Of a DNA stretch of 64,000 bases, positions 16,893-25,350 are shown one piece after another; the first letter of the stretch is position 1; every line of letters starts with the position of its first letter. The translations under genes and the position numbers were made by a program. Under the pieces are notes generated by a model that saw only the letters and a program-made list of their open reading frames with translations, was not told the origin of the DNA and made no database searches. The stretch lies in contig CAVPVQ010000028.1 of the NCBI GenBank assembly GCA_963709185.1, positions 1 through 64,000 of the forward strand, read 5' to 3'. The stretch is from Roseiarcus sp963709185. GTDB taxonomy: Bacteria > Pseudomonadota > Alphaproteobacteria > Rhizobiales > Beijerinckiaceae.

Positions 16893-17543
16893 TCAGCGCG
16901 CGTGCCCGCCGTGGCCGCCGGGAGAGAAAGCGCCGCCGCCAAAGCCGTGGAAGCCCGAGCCGCCGCCGCCAAAGCCGCGCACGCCCTCACCACCGGCGCC
17001 GCCAAAGCCGTGGAACGCCGGGCGGGCGGGGCCAAGAGCTGGGGCGAGCCCACCGACGCCAGGCAGGCTGTGAACGCTCGGCGCGCCGCCGAGGGGAGCG
17101 CTCGGCAAAACCGCGCCGCCGCTGTGATAGGCATGAGGAGCGCCGCCGCCGCTGACCCCGGGCCGCGGAGCGGGTCGGACGCCCGGAACGTTTGGCGGCG
17201 GGCGCCGATGCCAGGCCCCGACGCCGCCCCCGCCGCTGGGCCATGATCGACGGCTGCGGCCCCAGCAATTCCAGCCGTAAGGGCCGCCCCAGCCGACGCC
17301 GATGTCCCATTCGTCGCCGCACAAATACCAGCCGGGGCCCTGCCAGCCTTGCGCGTACCAGCAGTAGTTCTGGTCGTCGAAGCGGTAATATTGCGCCGGT
17401 CTGACAAGTGTCGCGCGGCGCATGGAGGCGCCTACGCCGCCGGCCCCGCCGCCAACCCCGGCTTCCGCCGCGCTTGTGAGAAACGGAAGCGCCAGCGCGA
17501 GCAGCGCCGACAATGCGAAGGACGAGGAGCGTCCGGCGGGCAT
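16893..17543 (-). CDS. exported Gly-rich protein with aromatic core
   Basis: 216 residues. The signal peptide (SSSFALSALLALALPFLTSAAEA) is followed by an aromatic/Cys segment (YYRFDDQNYCWYAQGWQGPG then YLCGDEWDIGVGWGGPYGW), and then a Gly/Pro/His-rich tail (repeats of GFGGGG, HGFGG). Proteins with this Y/W/G core and disordered tail are found in several Rhizobiales as exported hypotheticals; no function is assigned. A plus-strand Pro-rich frame opposite the tail is a composition shadow. Confidence 0.68.
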   Translation of the reverse strand: MPAGRSSSFALSALLALALPFLTSAAEAGVGGGAGGVGASMRRATLVRPAQYYRFDDQNYCWYAQGWQGPGWYLCGDEWDIGVGWGGPYGWNCWGRSRRSWPSGGGGVGAWHRRPPPNVPGVRPAPRPGVSGGGAPHAYHSGGAVLPSAPLGGAPSVHSLPGVGGLAPALGPARPAFHGFGGAGGEGVRGFGGGGSGFHGFGGGAFSPGGHGGHAR

Positions 17544-17930
17544 GATCGAGAATCCCTGGTTTCAGCTTCAGCCGCGCCGCCGCCTTGAGATGCTGGCGCG
17601 GCTTTCGCCATTCATTGGCTGCTTCTCGCGGAGAGCGCCTTGAGATGGGTCAAGGATCCGTAGCGTCGCGGGCGTCTCGTCGATCCTCGACACGCGCGGC
17701 TCGGCCCATCGGCAATTCGGCGCGTCCCGATGACGCCTTGCCACCCCCGGTTCCCGCTGCGATATTCGCCGTCGCCAAGGATTGGCGCTCGATGGGGCAA
17801 GGGCCGCGCCGTTTCGTCCGTGCGGTTCAACCGACGGAGTTTTCGTGCGCGCAACTGTCAGCGACCGGAAGCAACCCGACGTCGCCTCGGCTCCGGCGTC
17901 CGAGGAGGCGAAGGGTCAGGAGTTCGACAG
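17544..17930. other. intergenic region, no gene seen
   Basis: Divergent spacer between the Gly-rich protein and the cytochrome gene. The open frames here are Arg/Ser-rich and overlap in all registers. The only functional element I see is a ribosome-binding site ahead of 17931. Confidence 0.45.
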
Positions 17931-18410
17931 ATGAAAATCATCGCGTTGGGCGCCGCCGTCGCGCTGATGGCGACCGCCGCGGCCTGGGGCGAGGATACGC
18001 CGCCTTTCGCGGCCTCATCGCCTCCTGCGCCAGGTCAGCCTGATACGTCGAACCTGGTCAGTCTTGGCGACATCATGGGCGTCGCCGAGTTGCGCCACAT
18101 CCGGCTCTGGTACGCGGCCAAATCAGAAAACTGGCCGCTCGTCGGCTATGAGATCGACCGGATCACCGAAAGTCTGAGAAGGGCGGCGATTTTATACAGC
18201 AACATCCCGATCGAAGACATCAAGGCGGTGGTTGGTCCGCTCGCCGCCATGCGCGACGCCGCCGCAGCCAGGAACGGCGGAAAATTCCTGCGAGGCTATT
18301 CCGACCTGACGACCGCCTGCAACAGCTGCCACGCCCATGGCGGCGTCGGATTCATTCGCATCCAGACGCCGACGTCCTCGCCGTTCAGCGACGAGAATTT
18401 CGACAAATAA
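17931..18410 (+). CDS. periplasmic monohaem cytochrome c-like protein
   Basis: 159-residue precursor with a signal peptide (MKIIALGAAVALMATAAAWG) and a single haem c attachment motif CNSCH at residues 130-134 near the C-terminus. The preceding helical region (ELRHIRLWYAAKSENWPLVGYEIDRI...IEDIKAVVGPLAAM) resembles four-helix cytochrome c-prime-like or DUF-type haem proteins in which the motif is C-terminal. Axial Met/His cannot be assigned. The start at 17931 follows aggag at suitable spacing. Likely periplasmic electron transfer or sensing. Confidence 0.75.
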   Translation: MKIIALGAAVALMATAAAWGEDTPPFAASSPPAPGQPDTSNLVSLGDIMGVAELRHIRLWYAAKSENWPLVGYEIDRITESLRRAAILYSNIPIEDIKAVVGPLAAMRDAAAARNGGKFLRGYSDLTTACNSCHAHGGVGFIRIQTPTSSPFSDENFDK

Positions 18411-18528
18411 CATCCGGGGTCGTCTTCGAACAATCAGTCGGGCGAAGCCAGAGGTTGCGACGCCGGCGACGCTTTGGTTGATCGTTCGCTCCGCCCTTCG
18501 CGCGACGCCGGTCGCTACGCCACCGCGC

Positions 18529-19857
18529 TCACGCGACCGCCAGTTGCGCGGGGTGGAGAATGTCATCGAGTTCGTGGGTCGCCTCGTCAAAGGCATCCTT
18601 CATGCAGGCGACCGCCTGCTCGATCTGCGGCGCGGTGTGGTTCGCCATCACCTGAAGGCGGAACCGTGCGGCGCCCTTGGGGACGGCCGGATATTCCACC
18701 ATATTGGCGACGAGGCCGAGGCTGGTCAGCTGCCGGGCGACGAGGCGGGCGATCGCTTCGGTGCCCATCTTGACCGACACGATGGCGGAGGGTTCGCCAT
18801 GGACCTCGAAGCCCGCCCGCTGCAAGCCGCCGCGCAGCGCCAGCACGTTCGCCATCAGCGACTCGCGCAGCGTTTTCCCTTCGGCGGAATCGATGATTTC
18901 AAACGCTCGCAGCACGACGGCGGCCTGGATCGGCGACAGCGCGTTCGAGAACGTCCCCGGCGTCGAGAAATAGCGCAGGTACTGTTGCACGCTGCGCGAC
19001 GGGCAGGCCACGAAGCCGCCGTTCGAGGCGAATGTCTTGGAGAAGCTTCCCATCACGATGTCGACCTTGCCGAGCATGTTCTGGACGCCGATATGGCCGC
19101 GGCCCGTTTCGCCGAGGCAGCCGAGATCATGCGCGACGTCGACCATCAGGGTCGCGTCGAACTCGTGGCAGAGGTCCTGCAGCGCCAGGATGTCGGGCGT
19201 GTCGGAATCCATCGAGAACAGGCCTTCGGTGACGACGAGAATGCCGTTCGCCCTGTCCTTGGCGCGAATCTCCGACAGCCAGCGCCGCGCCGATTCGAGG
19301 TCGAGGTGCCGGAAAAGGTAGACGTTCTTGGTCGCCGAAGCGGCCCCGTCCTGCAGGCAGGCATGGGCGAGCGCGTCCATCACGACATGGTCGCTCGAGC
19401 GCACGAGCCCCTTGATGGCGCCCGCGCCGGCGGCGTAGCCGGTCGGATAGAGCACCACACGATCCATGCAAAGAAATTCCGAGATCTTCTTTTCCAGCGC
19501 GATCGAATGGGTGGTGTTGCCCATGAAGGCGGGCGATCCGGCGCTGTGCACGCCGTAGCGCTGGATCGCCACATGCGCCGCCTGGTGAATGGACGGGTGG
19601 TTCGACAGGCTAAGATAATCCTGCGAGCCGAAGTTGACGCCCCTGGACTTTCGGCCGACGTCGTCGGCGACCGCGCAGGCGGATTTGGGTCCGGTCTCGG
19701 TCGAGCGGCCGTAGGGCCAGAAGCCCTCCTGGCGGCGCTGCTCCTGCCACTGGTAGAATCCGTCGACGCGCCTGAGCAAATCGCTGCCCTCGACGACCCG
19801 GTATTCGCGCAGACTGCCCTTCAGCGTACCGGGCAGCGGGGATGGCTCCGACTTCAT
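18529..19857 (-). CDS. alpha-oxoamine synthase-family PLP enzyme (LqsA/CqsA- or SPT-like)
   Basis: 442 residues of the fold-type I PLP family that includes 8-amino-7-oxononanoate synthase, 2-amino-3-ketobutyrate CoA ligase, serine palmitoyltransferase and the autoinducer synthases CqsA and LqsA. Seen: NFGSQDYLSLSNHPSI near residue 75, SAGSPAFMGNTTHSIALEKK near 105, PLP Asp240 and His243 in LMVDVAHDLG, and the Schiff-base Lys274 in GSFSKTFASNGGF. A 70-residue N-terminal extension precedes the core. There is no adjacent biotin gene or acyl-carrier protein. Instead a receiver and two membrane kinases follow, the context of Cqs/Lqs signalling. ATG 19857 is chosen because upstream sequence is receiver-gene DNA. 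Substrates unproven. Confidence 0.8.
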   Translation of the reverse strand: MKSEPSPLPGTLKGSLREYRVVEGSDLLRRVDGFYQWQEQRRQEGFWPYGRSTETGPKSACAVADDVGRKSRGVNFGSQDYLSLSNHPSIHQAAHVAIQRYGVHSAGSPAFMGNTTHSIALEKKISEFLCMDRVVLYPTGYAAGAGAIKGLVRSSDHVVMDALAHACLQDGAASATKNVYLFRHLDLESARRWLSEIRAKDRANGILVVTEGLFSMDSDTPDILALQDLCHEFDATLMVDVAHDLGCLGETGRGHIGVQNMLGKVDIVMGSFSKTFASNGGFVACPSRSVQQYLRYFSTPGTFSNALSPIQAAVVLRAFEIIDSAEGKTLRESLMANVLALRGGLQRAGFEVHGEPSAIVSVKMGTEAIARLVARQLTSLGLVANMVEYPAVPKGAARFRLQVMANHTAPQIEQAVACMKDAFDEATHELDDILHPAQLAVA

Positions 19858-19898
19858 GACTGTTCGATCCTTTTTCCGTCTTCTCTGCTCTTTTCGAG

Positions 19899-20279
19899 CT
19901 AGATTTGATTGGCCGTTCTGGCGAGCAACTGATCGATCTTCTCGAGCAGCCGCTTGTAGTCCACAGGCTTGGTGTCGAAGCCGGCGCAGCCGACCTCGAC
20001 GCTCCGCCGCTGATCGCTGTCGAGCGCATGCGCGGTGAGCGCGATGACCGGCACCGAAGCGGTCCTCGGGTCGCGCTTGATGGCGCGGGTGGCTTCCCAC
20101 CCGTCCATCGCGCCGAGCGCGACATCCATCAGGATGAGGCTGGGTTGCTCCTCGCGGGCCTTGCGAATCCCTTCCGGCCCGTCGACCGCGGTCACGACGC
20201 CGAACCCGGAACGCGACAGCCTTCGCTGCAACATGTCGCGGTTCATTTCATTGTCTTCGACAAGCAGGATCGTGTGCAT
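19899..20279 (-). CDS. stand-alone response regulator receiver (CheY-like)
   Basis: 126 residues forming only a REC domain: acidic pair Glu8-Asp9 (LLVEDNEMN), phospho-acceptor Asp52 (LILMDVALGAMDGW), Thr in PVIALTAHA and Lys104 in DTKPV. There is no DNA-binding or enzymatic output domain, so it would act by protein contact or as a phosphorelay intermediate. A GTG 15 bases upstream, overlapping the kinase stop as GTGA, is an alternative start. It is cotranscribed with the membrane kinase (20291-21712) and the oxoamine-synthase-like gene, which begins 41 bases downstream. Confidence 0.88.
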   Translation of the reverse strand: MHTILLVEDNEMNRDMLQRRLSRSGFGVVTAVDGPEGIRKAREEQPSLILMDVALGAMDGWEATRAIKRDPRTASVPVIALTAHALDSDQRRSVEVGCAGFDTKPVDYKRLLEKIDQLLARTANQI

Positions 20280-20290
20280 CGTTCGAACCC

Positions 20291-21712
20291 TCACGCGGCC
20301 TCGGCCAGCTTGCTTTCAGCGCCCGCGGCGGCGGCGACGCGGCCCTGCGGCAGGCGGACGGTGAAGGTGCTGCCCTTCCCGCGTGCGGTCTCGACGGTCA
20401 GGGTTCCGCCGAGCAGCCGGCAAAGCCGGTCGCAGAGCGGCAGCCCGAGGCCCGCCGAACCGTAGTTGCTGGGGGTGGCGTCGTCGCGATTGACGAACAC
20501 ATCGAAGAGCTGGGGAATATTCTCCGGCGCGATCCCCATGCCGGTGTCGCGGACCGCGATCGACAGCCAGGGCTCGCCGCCGGGGCCGGGCTGCGCGGTG
20601 TCGAAGAGGATATCGATCGCCCCGTTCCCGGTGAATCGGACCGCGTTCTCGACCAGCGCGCCGACAATCCGTTCGAGCTTGGCGACATCGGTGAGAGCAA
20701 CGGAACAATGGCGGCCGAGGCGCGTCGAAATCGTGTTGCCGTGGTTGCGCTCGCTGGCGCCCCAGCGGGCCGCGACCTGCTCCGCGAATTCCGGCAGGTC
20801 GACCGGCTCGATGAACACTTCCATCTTGCCGGCCTCGATCTTCGAAAGATCGAGAATCGCGCTGACCAGGGCGAGCAGATTCTGACCGGCGTCGCGAATC
20901 CGGCAGAGATCGGCGTGCGAGGTCGATTCGGCGTCCGGATCGGTGGTTTCCAGAAGAATCTCGCTATAGCCGATCACCGCGTTCAACGGCGTGCGCAGTT
21001 CATGGCTCATGCTGGCGAGGAAGGCGGCCTTCGCGACGCTCGCGCGCTCGGCCTGCAGCGCCGCGGCGCGGAACTGCGCGCTGGTCTCCAGGTGCTTGGC
21101 GACCTCGGCCTCGACCTCGGCCTGCGAGGCGAGAATCTTGGCGTAGAACAGCGCCATCATCGCGACATAGATCGAGGCGCTGACGATCGAGACGACGCCG
21201 ATGCCCTGCATTTGCGAAAGCGGGATGCGCGTGGGGAAGCTGCCGCCCAGCAGATAGAACTCGGAAAAGCCGCCGAGGCTCACGCCGATCTGCATGAGGA
21301 TGATGACGCAGCTGCGAACGCTGGCGCCGAGATAGAAGAACGCCAGCAGCGGAACCGTGACCAGCCACGGCAGGAACGGCGACGACGCCCCGCCATAGAA
21401 GTAGCAGCCCCACAGAATGGCGAAGAGCAGGACCTGCACCGAGATGTAGCTCAGCAGCGCGTAGCGTCCGGTGAACTTCAGCAGGAACGGAAACACCCAG
21501 AAGAGCGTGATCGACAGCGTCAGCACCAGCAGCGTCGCGCCGGGCTTGGGATCGAGCCAGAACAGATAGGCCGGAATGACATTGCCAAGAATCGGGCCGA
21601 ACATGTGACTGACGAGAAACATGCGCGCGCGGGTGCGCATCTCTCGCTCGGCAAGCAGTTCATCCGGGATGAACCAGTCGATAATTCGATCCGCAGAATC
21701 GATGAAAGACAT
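20291..21712 (-). CDS. membrane histidine kinase with multi-pass sensor domain
   Basis: 473 residues. Residues 30-195 form about six hydrophobic helices (RMFLVSHMFGPILGNVIPAY, TLLVLTLSITLFWVFPFLLK, ISVQVLLFAILWGCYF and others) and contain the motif YGGASSPFLPWL (106-117). A coiled-coil (195-228) leads to the HisKA box SHELRTPLNAVIGYSE with His237. The HATPase region has the N-box LVENAVRFTG, G1 DTGMGIAP and G2 GSAGLGLPL. The membrane architecture without a periplasmic loop resembles CqsS/LqsS, which sense lipophilic alpha-hydroxyketones. It starts divergently from its paralogue at 21959 and precedes the receiver gene. Confidence 0.9.
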   Translation of the reverse strand: MSFIDSADRIIDWFIPDELLAEREMRTRARMFLVSHMFGPILGNVIPAYLFWLDPKPGATLLVLTLSITLFWVFPFLLKFTGRYALLSYISVQVLLFAILWGCYFYGGASSPFLPWLVTVPLLAFFYLGASVRSCVIILMQIGVSLGGFSEFYLLGGSFPTRIPLSQMQGIGVVSIVSASIYVAMMALFYAKILASQAEVEAEVAKHLETSAQFRAAALQAERASVAKAAFLASMSHELRTPLNAVIGYSEILLETTDPDAESTSHADLCRIRDAGQNLLALVSAILDLSKIEAGKMEVFIEPVDLPEFAEQVAARWGASERNHGNTISTRLGRHCSVALTDVAKLERIVGALVENAVRFTGNGAIDILFDTAQPGPGGEPWLSIAVRDTGMGIAPENIPQLFDVFVNRDDATPSNYGSAGLGLPLCDRLCRLLGGTLTVETARGKGSTFTVRLPQGRVAAAAGAESKLAEAA

Positions 21713-21958
21713 AGACTAGCCCCATCATTTGCCGGGCTAGATTGCTCATTGCGGGTTATTATTGGGCTAAAGGAAATAGTGAACAGAAATGTTATTATTA
21801 AATGACCCGAAACACGGTGAGATCAGGTAACCATTAACCATTCAGGCCGAAACGAACCGCGGCGATCCAATGGATATCTGCGACGTCCGCTACGGTAAGG
21901 CAATATTCATCGAAACTGGCGAGATTGCCTCGAACGGTTTTCGCCCGAGCAAGCCGAC
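21713..21958. promoter_or_regulatory. divergent promoter region between two sensor kinases
   Basis: About 245 bases separating the two kinase starts. The centre (21760-21840) is markedly AT-rich (aaaggaaatagtgaacagaaatgttattattaaat...ggtaaccattaaccattc) against the high-GC surroundings, as expected for back-to-back promoters. A TTAACC pair suggests a possible regulator half-site, but no complete palindrome stands out. Confidence 0.4.
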
Positions 21959-23386
21959 ATGCTTCAATTCGCCCTGCGGATCATCGACTGGTTCATCCCC
22001 GAGCGGGCCAAGCGAACCAGCTCGAATCTGGGTCGCGCGAGAACCTTCGTGTTCACCCATCTCGTGGGGCCGATGACCGGCCAGTCGATCGTCGCCTTCC
22101 TCTTTCTCGCCGACCCGAACCCGGACTTCCACATCGTGGTGATCGCCTGCGGCGTCGGCCTGTTCGCGCTGCTGCCTTTCGTCCTGCGTTCGACCGGCGA
22201 TCTCAGGCTGGTGGCGGCGGTCTCCGTCGAGACGCTGATCGCGGTCACGCTGTTCGGCGCTTACTATTACGGCGGCGTCAGCTCGCCATTCCTGCCCTGG
22301 CTGCTGATCGCGCTGCTCAACGGCCTCTTTTATCTCAGCGATCGGCCGCTGCGCGTGCTCGGCCTGTTCGCGATCAACTTCAGCGTCTTCCTGGTTCTGT
22401 GGCACATGGCCGGCGCGTTGCCCGAGCGCGTGCCGATGGAGCGGATGTCGGTCGTCGGCCTGGTCTCGGTGGCGAGCGCAACGCTCTATATGGCCTGGGT
22501 CGCCATCTATTACGGCCTGCTGCTGGCCTCCGAATCGGCGCTCCAGCGCGAAGTGTTGCGGCATCGCAATACCGCCGAATGGCTCCGGCTCGCCAAGGAC
22601 AAGGCCGAAAAGGCCAACAAGGAGCGGTCGATTTTCCTGACCAAGATGAGCCATGAGCTGCGCACGCCGTTGAACGCGGTGATCGGCTACAGCGAGATCC
22701 TGCTCGAGGACTGCGAGCCGTCGAAGGATCCGCAGCGCCACAAGGACCTCGAGCGGATCAACGCGGCGGGCAAGCATCTGTTGTCGCTGGTCGCCGACGT
22801 GCTCGACATCTCGCAGATCGAAAAGAGCGCGCTGCGCCTCAACATCGAACGGTTCAGTCTGCGGCGGGTGATCGAGGACGTCGCCGCGACGTCGCAGGTG
22901 CTGATGGCGCGCAATCACAACGAGCTCGTGCTCAGCGTCGATCCGGCGATCGGCGACGTGGTGTCCGACGAGACGCGGATGCGCCAGGCGCTGCTCAACC
23001 TGATGAGCAATGCGGCGAAGTTCACCAATCGCGGCGTCGTGACGCTATCGGCGCGCTGCTACGAGATGGCGGCCAGGAAATGGGTCGAGATCGCGGTGCG
23101 CGACACCGGCATCGGCATCGGCGCCGAGGACATGAAGACCCTCTTCCAGGACTTCCGCCAGATCGGCGTCGGCTCAAACCGTCGCGGCCAGGGCACCGGT
23201 CTCGGACTGGCGCTGACCCATCGCCTGTGCGCGCTGATGGGCGGCGCGATATCGGTCGACAGCGAACTCGGCCACGGCGCCTGCTTCACGATCCGGGTGC
23301 CGGCGAGCCTGTCGGCGGAAACCGCCGAAGCGCCGTTTTTTGAATCGGTCAATGAGAAACTGGAAGAGCTCGCTCTGTCCGCGTAG
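21959..23386 (+). CDS. membrane histidine kinase, paralogue of the divergent kinase
   Basis: 475 residues with the same layout as the kinase at 20291-21712: an opening RIIDWFIPE, HLVGPMTGQ matching the partner's HMFGPILGN, six membrane helices to about residue 180 and YGGVSSPFLPWL at 104-115. Then HisKA SHELRTPLNAVIGYSE (His232), N-box LMSNAAKFTN, G1 DTGIGIGAED, F-box FQDFRQIG and G2 GTGLGLALTH. The kinase core is more canonical than the partner's. The next gene (REC-GGDEF-EAL) begins 14 bases after its stop, so the two are probably cotranscribed and functionally linked. Confidence 0.92.
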   Translation: MLQFALRIIDWFIPERAKRTSSNLGRARTFVFTHLVGPMTGQSIVAFLFLADPNPDFHIVVIACGVGLFALLPFVLRSTGDLRLVAAVSVETLIAVTLFGAYYYGGVSSPFLPWLLIALLNGLFYLSDRPLRVLGLFAINFSVFLVLWHMAGALPERVPMERMSVVGLVSVASATLYMAWVAIYYGLLLASESALQREVLRHRNTAEWLRLAKDKAEKANKERSIFLTKMSHELRTPLNAVIGYSEILLEDCEPSKDPQRHKDLERINAAGKHLLSLVADVLDISQIEKSALRLNIERFSLRRVIEDVAATSQVLMARNHNELVLSVDPAIGDVVSDETRMRQALLNLMSNAAKFTNRGVVTLSARCYEMAARKWVEIAVRDTGIGIGAEDMKTLFQDFRQIGVGSNRRGQGTGLGLALTHRLCALMGGAISVDSELGHGACFTIRVPASLSAETAEAPFFESVNEKLEELALSA

Positions 23387-23399
23387 AGAAAGTGAAAGA

Positions 23400-25295
23400 A
23401 TGAGCTCGCAATCGACCCTGTTGAACCCGTCGGCGCTGGAGACGCGCGGCATTATGGCCCATGCGGCGCCGCTGCTGCTGGTCGTCGACGACGTGGCCGA
23501 CAATCGCGTCGTGCTGGCGCGGCGTTTCCAGCGGCGCGGCTTTGAGATCATCGAGGCGGAAGACGGCGAGCAAGCGCTCTTGCTGATCGAGCAGCACGTC
23601 TTCGACGTGGTGCTGCTCGACGCGATGATGCCGGGCCTCAGCGGCAATGAGGTGCTGCGCAAAATCCGGGCGAAATATTCGGCCGCGGTGCTGCCGGTCA
23701 TCATGGTGACCGCGCGAACGGAATCCGAGAACGTCGTCGAGTCCCTGCAGCTTGGGGCCAACGATTATATCACCAAGCCGGTCGATTTCGCCGTCGCGCT
23801 GGCGCGCGTCACCAAGCAGGTCGCCCGCCGGCGCGAGGAGCTGGAGCTGCTCGGCGCCAACACGGCGCTGGAGCAGGCGAGGAGCCGGCTCGAGTCGCGC
23901 GTCTCCGAGCGGACCGCCAGGCTGCAGGAAGCCAATGCGACGATCCAGGAAGAGATGGCGCGCCGCATCGCCACCGAAGACCGGATCGCCTATCTCGCCC
24001 ATCACGATACGCTGACCGGCCTCGCCAACCGCTTCCAGTTCGAGCTGAAGCTGCAGGCGGTGTCGCGGTCGGCGGGCGACGGGGCGCTCGATCACGCCGT
24101 GCTGTTCGTCGATCTCGACGGGTTCAAGAACGTCAACGACACGCTGGGCCATTCGGTCGGCGACGGCTTGCTGAAGGATGTCGCCAACCGCGTCCGCGAC
24201 GCGCTACGTCCGGAGGATTTCGTCGCACGGTTCGGCGGCGACGAATTCGCCATTCTTCATCTCTCCCGCGACGTGCAGGCGACCTCCATCGCGCTGGCGC
24301 GGCGGGTAATCGACGCCATCAACGAATGCCATGTCGTCGACGGCCATCAGGTGTTCGTCGGGGCCAGCATCGGCATTGCGCTGGCCGAAGGCGAGCCGGT
24401 CGACCCGACGACGCTGATGAAGCGGGCGGATCTGGCGATGTATCGCGCCAAGTCCGCCGGACGCGGACAATACTGGCTGTTCCATCCGGACATGGACACC
24501 ATCGCCCAGGCGCGCCGCACGCTCGATCTGGCCCTGCGCGGGGCGCTCGCCCAGGGCGACTTCGAATTGTTCTATCAGCCGATCGTCAACCTCGGTCAGA
24601 AGCGGCTCTCCGGGTTCGAGGCGCTGCTGCGATGGAACCATCCGGAGCGCGGCCTGCTGGCGCCCAAGGAGTTCATCGACCTCGCCGAGGAAACCGGCCT
24701 GATCGTGCCGATGGGCGAGTGGGTGCTGCGCAACGCCTGCGCCGAAGCGGCGCGGTGGCCCTGCGATCTCCGGGTGGCGGTCAATCTTTCAGTGATCCAG
24801 TTTCGCGACCGCAACCTGGTGCCGGTGGTCACCGGCGCGCTGGACGCCGCGGGCCTCGCGCCGAAGCGTCTCGAACTGGAGATCACCGAATCGGTGCTGA
24901 TCGGCAGCGATCCCAAGATTCTCGCGATGCTCGCCGAGCTGAGGCAAATGGGCGTTCGCATTTCGCTCGACGATTTCGGCACCGGCTATTCCGGTCTTGG
25001 CTACCTGCGCTCGATCCAGTTCGACAAGGTCAAGATCGACAAGTCGCTGATCCAGGATATGGCGGCCAAGGAGGTCAGTTTCGCGATCGTCCAGGCGGCG
25101 GTCAGCATCGGCGCCAGCCTCGGTCTGACCACCACCGGCGAGGGCGTCGAGACAGCGGACCAGCTTCGCGAACTGATCGTCGAAGGCTGCACCGAGGTTC
25201 AAGGCTTCCTGTTCGGCGCGCCCCAGCCCGCCTCGCAGATCCCCGAAATGATCGAGAGCATCCGGCGAACGGGCTATATGAGCAGCGGCGCGTAG
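23400..25295 (+). CDS. REC-GGDEF-EAL response regulator for cyclic-di-GMP turnover
   Basis: 631 residues. Receiver (25-145) with Asp74 (VVLLDAMMPG) and Lys in ITKPVD, a coiled-coil linker (145-190), a GGDEF domain with intact RFGGDEF (279-283) and an I-site RxxD (RPED, 270-273), and an EAL domain (380-625) with FEALLRW, NLSVIQF, EITES, DDFGTGYS, KIDKS and GEGVET all present. Both synthase and phosphodiesterase motifs therefore look functional, with activity set by phosphorylation and product inhibition. ATG 23400 is preceded by gagaaag. It likely receives signal from the upstream kinase and sets motility or biofilm state. Confidence 0.92.
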   Translation: MSSQSTLLNPSALETRGIMAHAAPLLLVVDDVADNRVVLARRFQRRGFEIIEAEDGEQALLLIEQHVFDVVLLDAMMPGLSGNEVLRKIRAKYSAAVLPVIMVTARTESENVVESLQLGANDYITKPVDFAVALARVTKQVARRREELELLGANTALEQARSRLESRVSERTARLQEANATIQEEMARRIATEDRIAYLAHHDTLTGLANRFQFELKLQAVSRSAGDGALDHAVLFVDLDGFKNVNDTLGHSVGDGLLKDVANRVRDALRPEDFVARFGGDEFAILHLSRDVQATSIALARRVIDAINECHVVDGHQVFVGASIGIALAEGEPVDPTTLMKRADLAMYRAKSAGRGQYWLFHPDMDTIAQARRTLDLALRGALAQGDFELFYQPIVNLGQKRLSGFEALLRWNHPERGLLAPKEFIDLAEETGLIVPMGEWVLRNACAEAARWPCDLRVAVNLSVIQFRDRNLVPVVTGALDAAGLAPKRLELEITESVLIGSDPKILAMLAELRQMGVRISLDDFGTGYSGLGYLRSIQFDKVKIDKSLIQDMAAKEVSFAIVQAAVSIGASLGLTTTGEGVETADQLRELIVEGCTEVQGFLFGAPQPASQIPEMIESIRRTGYMSSGA

Positions 25296-25318
25296 GGCGC
25301 GGCGGCGGGGGATTGTGA

Positions 25319-25335
25319 GGGGCCGCAGCGGCCCC
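25319..25335 (+). terminator. GC stem-loop after the GGDEF-EAL gene
   Basis: GGGGCC-GCAGC-GGCCCC, 23 bases after the stop at 25295 and just before the IS110 transposase stop. No T-run follows, so termination strength is uncertain. It may also lie near the IS boundary. Confidence 0.4.
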
Positions 25336-25350
25336 CGCGCCGTCATCAAC

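Noticed and set aside
16636..17073. Plus-strand Pro-rich protein
   Set aside because: Its Pro-rich part is the antisense of Gly codons in the exported protein at 16893-17543, and its first part covers a hairpin spacer.
18337..19902. 520-residue plus-strand open frame opposite the oxoamine-synthase-like gene
   Set aside because: Overlaps a real enzyme with active-site residues on the other strand and lacks any recognisable domain.
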